Assembly (NCBI GenBank): GCA_011391855.1 | Contig: JAABPT010000484.1 | Location: 1-10,356, forward strand | DNA: 10,356 nucleotides | Origin: Burkholderiales bacterium | Lineage (GTDB): Bacteria; Pseudomonadota; Gammaproteobacteria; Burkholderiales; Burkholderiaceae_C | Reading direction: 5' to 3' | Shown here: piece by piece, positions 1 through 6,008 of the stretch | Position numbering within the stretch: the first letter of the stretch is position 1 | Layout: each line of letters opens with the position of its first letter | Position numbers and translations under genes: made by a program | Notes under the pieces: generated by a model | Told to the model about the DNA's origin: nothing | The model's database searches: none | Seen by the model: the letters and a program-made list of their open reading frames with translations, nothing else

Positions 1-36
1 ATTGCGCAGGCGATCGCCGCAGGCACCAGCGTTTAA
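1..36 (+). CDS. possible 3' end of an unidentified gene (partial)
   Basis: From base 1 the + strand reads without interruption as IAQAIAAGTSV and then a TAA stop at 34–36. Eight of the eleven sense codons end in G or C, which suits coding sequence in this GC-rich genome. It would converge tail to tail with moeB, with 20 bases between the two stops. Eleven residues are too few to name a family, and a chance open stretch of this length is quite possible. The call rests only on the frame and on the sensible convergent spacing. Confidence 0.3.
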   Translation: MAQAIAAGTSV

Positions 37-56
37 GTCGGCGCTTTGGTCGACGC

Positions 57-848
57 TCAAGACGGCGCAGAAGGCGCAGAAGGCGCTGAAGGCGCGCTGC
101 CGCGCGGCCCGCACACCGGGCAGGCCGCGTTGCGCGGCGTCTTCACTTCATGCCACTCCATGGCACGGCCGTCGAGCATGAGCAGCCGGCCGGCGAGCGT
201 TCGGCCCACGCCGGCCAGCAGTTTCAGCGCCTCGGCCGCCTGCACGCAGCCGATGATGCCGACCAGCGGCGCGAACACGCCCATCGTGGCGCAGGCCACC
301 TCGTCGTATTCCACTTCGGGCGGGAACAGACAGGCATAGCACGGTGCGTCGCCCCGGCGCGAGTCGTAGACCGACACCTGGCCGTCGAAGCCGATCGCCG
401 CGCCCGACACCAGCGGCTTGCCGTGGCGCACGCAGGCGGCGTTGATGGCGTGGCGGGTGGTGAAGTTGTCGGTGCAGTCCAGCACCACGTCGGCCTGCGG
501 CACCCATTCGTCCAGCAGCGCGGCGTCGGCGCGGCGCGCCAGCGCGTGCACCTGCACGTCGGGGTTGATCGCCGCCACCGTGGCGCGCACCGAGTCGGCC
601 TTGGGCAGGCCCACGCGCGACAGGTTGTGCGCGATCTGGCGCTGCAGGTTGGTCAGGTCCACGTCGTCGTGGTCGACCACCGTCATGCGGCCGACGCCGG
701 CGGAGCCCAGGTAGATCGCCACCGGCGAGCCCAGCCCGCCGGCGCCGATGACGAGCGCGTGCGACTGCAGCAGGCGCTGCTGGCCCTCGACGCCGATCTC
801 GTCGAGCATCAGATGGCGCGCGTAGCGCAGCAGTTGCCGGTCGTCCAT
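57..848 (-). CDS. moeB: molybdopterin-synthase adenylyltransferase MoeB (HesA/MoeB/ThiF family)
   Basis: This E1-like enzyme is expected to adenylate the C-terminal glycine of the MoaD subunit of molybdopterin synthase with ATP in the cytoplasm, priming it for sulfur transfer in molybdenum cofactor synthesis. The 263-residue product has the nucleotide-binding loop GAGGLGS (35–41), NLQRQ (67–71, Arg70), Lys83 and DCTDN (Asp127), which match E. coli MoeB Arg73, Lys86 and Asp130. The structural zinc site is complete: CYAC (Cys170, Cys173) and CPVC (Cys243, Cys246). There is no rhodanese domain. The start MDDRQLLRYARHL fits the family N-terminus, but no clear Shine-Dalgarno precedes it. It lies 71 bases downstream of ctp on the same strand, behind a terminator-like hairpin. 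The protein ends in a low-complexity (Ser-Ala-Pro) tail after the zinc site. A ThiF or dual MoaD/ThiS role cannot be excluded from sequence. Confidence 0.9.
   Translation of the reverse strand: MDDRQLLRYARHLMLDEIGVEGQQRLLQSHALVIGAGGLGSPVAIYLGSAGVGRMTVVDHDDVDLTNLQRQIAHNLSRVGLPKADSVRATVAAINPDVQVHALARRADAALLDEWVPQADVVLDCTDNFTTRHAINAACVRHGKPLVSGAAIGFDGQVSVYDSRRGDAPCYACLFPPEVEYDEVACATMGVFAPLVGIIGCVQAAEALKLLAGVGRTLAGRLLMLDGRAMEWHEVKTPRNAACPVCGPRGSAPSAPSAPSAPS
61..96. repeat. 9-bp tandem repeat in the 3' end of moeB
   Basis: Four imperfect 9-bp units (consensus GAAGGCGCN on the + strand) run head to tail. On the − strand they encode the repeated Ser-Ala-Pro tail that follows the zinc-binding CPVC motif of MoeB. 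The unit is a multiple of three, so gain or loss of copies keeps the frame and only changes tail length. Confidence 0.8.
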
Positions 849-857
849 CGGGCGTCC

Positions 858-887
858 AAGAAAGAGAGCCCGCCTGGGGGCGGGCTC
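858..887 (-). terminator. Rho-independent terminator-like hairpin between ctp and moeB
   Basis: On the − strand a perfect 9-bp GC-rich stem, GAGCCCGCC / GGCGGGCTC, closes a 4-base loop (CCCA) and is followed at once by the T-rich run TCTTTCTT. It lies 32 bases after the ctp stop codon, as expected of the ctp terminator. The T run ends only 9 bases before the moeB ATG, so there is no room for a separate moeB promoter after it. Transcripts reaching moeB must pass the hairpin, which makes partial termination likely. Confidence 0.7.
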
Positions 888-906
888 GTGGGGGGTGCCT
901 GCCGGG

Positions 907-928
907 GCCTACTTGGTGCCTACTTGGT
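907..928. repeat. 11-bp tandem duplication spanning the ctp stop codon
   Basis: The + strand unit GCCTACTTGGT occurs twice in direct succession, at 907–917 and 918–928. Read on the − strand, each copy contains a TAG. The first TAG met by the ribosome (920–922) is the ctp stop. The second is 11 bases further on and out of frame. It looks like a small recent duplication after or at the end of the coding sequence with no effect on the protein. Confidence 0.75.
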
Positions 929-2362
929 GCTGCTGGCTGCCGGCGCCTCGGCGCGGCGCTCGACATTCTTGCTTGCCACCACCGGCTTGCCGCGCAACTG
1001 GTTCAGCGCCTGCTGCAGCGGGAAGTCCTCCGGGGTGCCGAATTCGGGCAGCGGCTTGACCGGCTCCTTGGTCTTGGCCAGCTGGTCCTCGAGCTTGGCT
1101 CTAGCTTCCTCGCGCGCCTTTTCGCGCACGGGGTCCTTGGCCTCGTCGGCGCCTTGCAGGTGCTTGTCGAGGTCGGCCTCGCGCATGCGCAACGCGGCGA
1201 AGACGTTGCCTTCGGCCGTTTCGTCCAGCCACACGTCGGGCTCGATGCCCTTGGCCTGGATGCTGCGCCCGTTGGGCGTGAAGTAGCGCGCCGTGGTGAT
1301 CTTCAGCGCGGTGTCGGCCGGCAGCGGACGGATGGTCTGCACCGAGCCCTTGCCGAAAGTCTGCGCGCCCATGATGGTGGCGCGCTTGTGGTCCTGCAGC
1401 GCGCCGGCCACGATTTCGCTGGCCGAGGCCGACCCCTCGTTGACCAGCACCACCAGCGGCACGGTCTTCAGCGCTGCGGGCAGGCGGCGCAGCGGGTCGG
1501 GGCCGCCGCGGCGCGCGTAGTACTCGGGGTTGGCGCGGAAGGTGGCACGCGACTCGGGCAACTGGCCGTTGGTGGTGACCACCACCACGTCGGTCGGCAG
1601 GAACGCCGCCGAAAGGGCCACCGCGCCGTCGAGCAGGCCACCGGGGTCGTTGCGCAGGTCGAGCACCAGGCCCTTCAGGTTGGGGTCCTGCTTGTACAGC
1701 TCTTCGATCTTCTTCACGAAGTCGTCCACCGTGCGGTCCTGGAACTGGCTCACGCGCAGCCAGCCGTAACCGGGTTCGGCCATCTTGGCGCGCACGCTCT
1801 GCATGCGGATCTCTTCACGGATGATCGTCACCGGGAAGCTGCGGCTTTCGGACTTGCGGAAGACGGTGAGGATGACCTTGGTGTTGGGGTCGCCGCGCAT
1901 GCGCTTCACCGCCTGGTCGACCGTCATGCCCTTGACCGGGGTGTCGTCGATGCGGGTGATGAAGTCACCGGGCTTCAGGCCGGCGCGGAAGGCGGGAGAG
2001 CCTTCGATGGGCGAGACCACCTTCACCAGGCCGTCTTCCATGCCCATCTCGATGCCGATGCCGACGAATTTGCCGCCGGTGCTTTCGCGGAATTCCTTCC
2101 AGGTCTTCTTGTCGAGATACTGTGAATGCGGGTCCAGGCCCGCCACCATGCCGGCAATGGCGTCGGAAATCAGTTTCTTTTCGTCCACCGGCTCGACATA
2201 TTCGCTCTTCACGCGGTCGAACACGGCGGCCAGTTGCTGCACTTCTTCCAGCGGCAAGGGCGCCAACGAACTGCGCGCCACGGCCTGCAACTGCATGGTG
2301 GTCAACGCTCCGGCCACTACGCCCACGGCCAGGATTCCGGCCACCTTCAATTTGGCACCCAT
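920..2362 (-). CDS. S41 family carboxyl-terminal processing protease (Ctp)
   Basis: This is a serine protease of the C-terminal processing (Prc/CtpA/CtpB) family, expected to cut the C-termini of envelope proteins in the periplasm. The 480-residue product starts with a hydrophobic signal or anchor segment (about 7–29, with an AxA-like site near 28). A PDZ domain follows at about 98–170 (core GIGIEM, GSPAFRAGLKPGD). The S41 catalytic core has NEGSASASE with nucleophile Ser313, and TFGKGSVQ with Lys338 and Gln342. The +25 and +29 spacing is that of E. coli Prc and B. subtilis CtpB. The tail (about 397–435) is charged and probably helical. The ATG at 2362 is preferred over an upstream in-frame ATG (2455) because AAAGG lies 10 bases before it and the signal segment begins there. 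moeB follows on the same strand. The exact subfamily is not settled. Confidence 0.93.
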   Translation of the reverse strand: MGAKLKVAGILAVGVVAGALTTMQLQAVARSSLAPLPLEEVQQLAAVFDRVKSEYVEPVDEKKLISDAIAGMVAGLDPHSQYLDKKTWKEFRESTGGKFVGIGIEMGMEDGLVKVVSPIEGSPAFRAGLKPGDFITRIDDTPVKGMTVDQAVKRMRGDPNTKVILTVFRKSESRSFPVTIIREEIRMQSVRAKMAEPGYGWLRVSQFQDRTVDDFVKKIEELYKQDPNLKGLVLDLRNDPGGLLDGAVALSAAFLPTDVVVVTTNGQLPESRATFRANPEYYARRGGPDPLRRLPAALKTVPLVVLVNEGSASASEIVAGALQDHKRATIMGAQTFGKGSVQTIRPLPADTALKITTARYFTPNGRSIQAKGIEPDVWLDETAEGNVFAALRMREADLDKHLQGADEAKDPVREKAREEARAKLEDQLAKTKEPVKPLPEFGTPEDFPLQQALNQLRGKPVVASKNVERRAEAPAASSTK

Positions 2363-2404
2363 GTTGGAGACGCCTTTCGAGCAACAAAGCAATGACGATC
2401 GGTC

Positions 2405-2433
2405 AGTATAGGACCGGGCTGCGTTTTCGACAG
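2405..2433 (-). promoter_or_regulatory. candidate sigma-70 promoter of ctp
   Basis: On the − strand a −10 element TATACT (2405–2410, 5 of 6 to consensus) lies 17 bases after a weak −35-like CTGTCG (2428–2433, 3 of 6). It would start transcription about 36 bases before the ctp ATG, leaving room for the AAAGG Shine-Dalgarno at 2373–2377. It lies in the 135-bp gap between ctp and the ABC ATPase gene. The −10 is good for this GC-rich sequence and the −35 is poor. Confidence 0.5.
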
Positions 2434-2497
2434 CGGCGGGCCCGGAAAGTTGCACCCCGCGAATGTGCGGGTTTGGGCATCGGCGACCGTTGCGCGC

Positions 2498-3586
<1,089 letters not shown>

Positions 3587-3593
3587 GGCTCGA

Positions 3594-3608
3594 TGATAAT
3601 CGTTGGGT
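3594..3608. promoter_or_regulatory. possible second Fur half-site / overlapping −10 element
   Basis: TGATAAT at 3594–3600 is a perfect left arm of the 7-1-7 Fur motif, but the right arm (GTTGGGT) hardly matches. On the + strand GATAAT (3595–3600) could also serve as a −10 for the permease. On the − strand the same bases give TATCAT, 6 bases before the ATPase ATG, which would imply an almost leaderless message. Weak evidence for any one role. Confidence 0.3.
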
Positions 3609-3614
3609 AAGAAA

Positions 3615-3635
3615 TGAGTATGGTTCGCATTCTCA
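3615..3635. promoter_or_regulatory. Fur-box-like operator between divergent iron-importer genes
   Basis: Two inverted arms, TGAGTATG (3615–3622) and CATTCTCA (3628–3635), pair at 7 of 8 positions around a 5-base spacer, GTTCG. Aligned to the 19-bp Fur consensus GATAATGATAATCATTATC it matches 12 of 19, and the outer T and A of the extended 21-bp form match too. It sits midway in the 80-bp region between the ATPase and permease starts, where one repressor could control both. By known Fur biology, iron-bound Fur would repress. Binding is inferred. Confidence 0.5.
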
Positions 3636-3666
3636 GCCCATTCCACCCTCTCCGCCCTACCGCGCC

Positions 3667-5277
3667 ATGCGCCACCTGCTGACTGCCGTCTGCTTGCTGC
3701 TGGCGCTGCCGGTGCTGGGCGTGCTGGGTGCCTGGCTGACGCTGGACCCGGCAGCACTGGCCGTGCTGCGCCATCAGTGGCAGACCGTGCTGCCCGAATA
3801 TGCACTGCAGTCGGTGCTGTTGGCCGCCGGCGTCGGCCTGGGGGTGGTCCTGCTCGGCTCGGCCACGGCGGCAGCGGTGACGCTGTTTGAATTTCCCGGC
3901 CGCCGGGTCTTCGAATGGGCGCTGTTGCTGCCGCTGGCCATGCCCGCCTACGTGCTGGCCTATGCCTGGACCGACGCGCTGCAGTACGGCAGCCCGTTGC
4001 AAGCCGGCCTGCGCGAAATGCTGGGGAGCCGCCAGCCGCTGTGGCCCGACGTGCGCAGCCTGCCCGGCGCGGTGGTGCTGTTCGTGCTGTGTCTGTACCC
4101 ATACGTCTACCTGCTGGCGCGGGCCGCCTTGGGCGACCGCGCGGTGCGCATGATGGAAGCGGCGCGGCTGCTGGGCGCGCCGATGCGCCGCCGGGTGCTG
4201 GAAGTGGCGCTGCCGATGGCGCGCCCGGCCATCGCCGCCGGCGCCGCGCTGGCGCTCATGGAAACGCTGGCCGACTACGGCGTGGGCGCCTATTTCGGCC
4301 TCGCCACCTTCAGCACCGGCATCTACAAGGCCTGGCTGGTGCTGGGCGACCGCACCGCCGCGGCGCAACTGGCGGCCGTGCTGCTGCTGGTGGTGGCGGC
4401 GCTGCTGGCGGCGGAACGCACGGCGCAGCGCCGCATGCGCTTCGTGGCCAGCCGGGGCGGGTCGGCACAGTCGGCCGAGGCGCGGCCGCTGGTGCTGCAC
4501 GGCGCAGCCGCGGCAGCGGCCTGGGTGTTGTGCGGGTTGCCGGTGCTGCTGGGCTTCGTGCTGCCGGTGGCGTGGCTGGGGCGCATGCTGTGGCAGGAGG
4601 CGGCGCAGTCGGAACTCGGCCTGCCGCTGGCCCGCTTTGCCCAATGGGCGGCGTCCAGCTTCCAGCTCGCCGGGCTGGCGGCGGTAGCGGCCACGGTGCT
4701 GGCGCTGGCTCTGGGTTTTGCGCTGCGCCAGCGCCAGGGCGGGCTGCTGCGGCCAGCGGCACGCGTGTTGTCGCTGGGTTATGCGGTGCCGGGCGCGGTG
4801 ATCGCGGTGGGCATCCTGCTGCCGGTGGGCTGGCTGCAGGAGCGCTGGCCGCAAGGGGGCGCTGCGGCGCTCGTCACCGGCACGCTGTTCGGACTGCTCT
4901 ACGCCTACCTGGTGCGCTTCTCCGCGGTGGCGCTGCAGTCGGTGGAGGCGGGTTATGCGCGGGTGCCGATGTCGGTCGACGAGACCGCGCGCATGCTCGG
5001 CGGTTCGACGCGGCGGCTGTTCACCGAATTGCACCTGCCGTTGCTGAAGCGCTCGGCGCTGGCGGCGGCGCTGCTGGTCTTCGTCGACGTCATGAAGGAG
5101 CTGCCGGCCACGCTGGTGCTGCGCCCATTCGGCAGCGACACGCTGGCCGTGGTGGCCTACAACTTTGCCCGCGATGAACGGCTGGCCGAGGCCGCGCTGC
5201 CTTCGCTGGCCATCGTGGCCGTGGGCCTGATCCCGGTGGTGATGCTCAGCCGTGCGCTGCGCGCGCCGGCCGACTGA
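3667..5277 (+). CDS. fbpB: iron ABC transporter permease, FbpB-like (fused double domain)
   Basis: This inner-membrane permease probably carries ferric iron from a periplasmic binding protein into the cytoplasm, driven by the divergent FbpC-like ATPase. At 536 residues it holds two binding-protein-dependent permease domains fused in tandem, the usual form of FbpB/SfuB. About 12 hydrophobic segments are visible. The two ATPase-docking EAA loops are near 164–190 (EAARLLGA) and 439–461 (ETARMLGG). The stretches METLADYGVGAYFG (198–211) and FVDVMKELPATLVLRPF (472–488) are typical of iron permeases. The ATG at 3667 is the only plausible in-frame start, but no Shine-Dalgarno precedes it. A Fur-like site lies 32 bases upstream. 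The periplasmic binding protein is not in this window. Other substrates such as thiamine or phosphonate are less likely from these motifs. Confidence 0.88.
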   Translation: MRHLLTAVCLLLALPVLGVLGAWLTLDPAALAVLRHQWQTVLPEYALQSVLLAAGVGLGVVLLGSATAAAVTLFEFPGRRVFEWALLLPLAMPAYVLAYAWTDALQYGSPLQAGLREMLGSRQPLWPDVRSLPGAVVLFVLCLYPYVYLLARAALGDRAVRMMEAARLLGAPMRRRVLEVALPMARPAIAAGAALALMETLADYGVGAYFGLATFSTGIYKAWLVLGDRTAAAQLAAVLLLVVAALLAAERTAQRRMRFVASRGGSAQSAEARPLVLHGAAAAAAWVLCGLPVLLGFVLPVAWLGRMLWQEAAQSELGLPLARFAQWAASSFQLAGLAAVAATVLALALGFALRQRQGGLLRPAARVLSLGYAVPGAVIAVGILLPVGWLQERWPQGGAAALVTGTLFGLLYAYLVRFSAVALQSVEAGYARVPMSVDETARMLGGSTRRLFTELHLPLLKRSALAAALLVFVDVMKELPATLVLRPFGSDTLAVVAYNFARDERLAEAALPSLAIVAVGLIPVVMLSRALRAPAD

Positions 5278-5364
5278 AATCCGCAGAGGGCGCACGGTCT
5301 TCACGTGCGGCCTTCACGCTCGACCTTCGCGCACCCCCTTCAGTCCACGCGGCCGGCTGCCGAA

Positions 5365-5403
5365 GTCCCCTTGGGCGGCGTGGCCGCTCGTGACGAAGGG
5401 GAC
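5365..5403 (+). promoter_or_regulatory. long hairpin sequestering the Shine-Dalgarno of the downstream gene
   Basis: The + strand can fold with an outer 8-bp perfect stem, GTCCCCTT (5365–5372) with AAGGGGAC (5396–5403), stacked directly on an inner 7-bp stem (5373–5379 with 5383–5389, one G·U) closed by a GTG loop. A 6-base bulge lies on the 3' side (5390–5395). The outer 3' arm contains the Shine-Dalgarno AAGGGG (5396–5401) of the gene starting at 5408. The fold should limit its translation, or it may partly serve as the end of the permease transcript. No T run follows, so a simple terminator is less likely. Confidence 0.5.
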
Positions 5404-5407
5404 GACC

Positions 5408-5806
5408 ATGCTCGAGGTGCTGAAACGACTGCAGCCCCATGCCGAGGCTGAGGCGGAGCGCGAACGCTGGCTGCGCGCGCGGCGCCCGGAGCGCGAGTGC
5501 GACCGCGCGCTCACTGGCACGGCGCGCCAATGGCTGCGTCGGCTGCCGCCGCGACGGCGCCCACTGCGGCTGTGCATGGCCTATCCGCGCGTGGCCAACC
5601 GCATGGCTTGGTGCTGGAGCGACCTGGACTTGAGCCGGCAGGTGCTGGAAGACCTGCTGCAGGACCGCCGCGGTGGTCGCCGCGGCTTCGCGCCGGCCAT
5701 CGTGCGTGAACTGCAGCGGCTGCGGGAGTTCAACGACCAGCAGCGCATGGAACTGCACGACGAGACCCTGTTCCAGGCCTTCAGGCGCGTGGTCGGTCTG
5801 CCGTGA
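5408..5806 (+). CDS. small arginine-rich conserved-looking protein of unknown function
   Basis: I do not recognise the family. The 132-residue product is soluble and highly charged, with no signal peptide or membrane segment. The N-terminal part (1–50) is probably helical and rich in Arg and Glu. A central block LRLCMAYPRVANRMAWCW (53–70) is more hydrophobic, with two cysteines and three aromatics. Then come an Arg-Gly cluster QDRRGGRRGF (85–94) and helix-like REL..LREF. The start at 5408 is supported by AAGGGG 6 bases upstream. The same frame stays open further upstream, overlapping the permease, but that part shows no coding sense. It starts 130 bases after the permease on the same strand, so co-transcription is possible, though its ribosome site is folded into a hairpin. 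The orderly domain-like layout argues for a real gene. Confidence 0.7.
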   Translation: MLEVLKRLQPHAEAEAERERWLRARRPERECDRALTGTARQWLRRLPPRRRPLRLCMAYPRVANRMAWCWSDLDLSRQVLEDLLQDRRGGRRGFAPAIVRELQRLREFNDQQRMELHDETLFQAFRRVVGLP

Positions 5807-5904
5807 GGGCGGGGGGCGGCGCCAGGGCCGCTCGTGCAGTCGGTTTCTGCATGGCGCCCGCCGGTTGCCGCAGCCATGCGCCTGACTGCCAGTCCGCTTT
5901 CTGG

Positions 5905-5930
5905 CGGGCCCTGGCTCTTCGGGCCCTGGC
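5905..5930. repeat. 11-bp direct repeat with GGGCCC palindromes beside the tRNA
   Basis: CGGGCCCTGGC occurs at 5905–5915 and again at 5920–5930, separated by TCTT. Each copy contains the palindrome GGGCCC, so the two can also pair as a 6-bp stem with a 9-base loop. It lies just after the 3' end of the tRNA gene (− strand) and about 100 bases after the + strand unknown gene. It could act as a weak bidirectional stop, but no T run follows on either strand. The rest of 5807–5933 shows nothing I can name. Confidence 0.5.
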
Positions 5931-5933
5931 GTT

Positions 5934-6008
5934 TGGCCCCCCCGGCGGGAATCGAACCCACATCTGGCGCTTAGGAGGCGCCCGTTCTATCCGTTGAACT
6001 ACGGCGGG
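5934..6008 (-). tRNA. tRNA-Arg (anticodon CCU)
   Basis: The − strand folds into a full 75-base cloverleaf with encoded CCA (5936–5934). D stem is GTTC/GAAC. Anticodon stem is GGCGC/GCGCC around the loop CTCCTAA, giving anticodon CCT at 5975–5973, which reads the arginine codon AGG. The variable loop is AGAT, and the T arm is GTGGG/CCCGC around TTCGATT. The 7-bp acceptor stem CCCGCCG/CGGGGGG pairs except for G4 against G69, a G·G mismatch. Discriminator base is G73. AGG is a rare arginine codon in such GC-rich genomes, so this is normally a single low-use gene. Its first ten bases overlap the 3' end of tamB on the same strand. Confidence 0.93.

Noticed and set aside
37..54. 6-bp hairpin between the possible + strand gene end and moeB, considered as a bidirectional terminator
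   Set aside because: Short stem with a G·U pair and no convincing T run on either strand.
2363..2455. Upstream ATG that would lengthen Ctp by 31 residues
   Set aside because: It would place charged, cysteine-containing sequence before the signal segment, and the −10 element and Shine-Dalgarno both fit the ATG at 2362.
2456..2471. Small hairpin (CCCGC/GCGGG, 6-base loop) after the ABC ATPase stop, considered as its terminator
   Set aside because: Only 5 bp of stem and no T run on the − strand; chance occurrence is likely at this G+C.
3587..4102. N-terminal extension of the ABC ATPase to 534 residues
   Set aside because: The extension is low-complexity Arg/Ala/Pro sequence over the permease gene; the family N-terminus begins at the ATG at 3586.
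5246..5758. 170-residue open frame on the − strand over the small unknown gene
   Set aside because: No ribosome site or recognisable pattern; the + strand frame has a good Shine-Dalgarno and more protein-like order.
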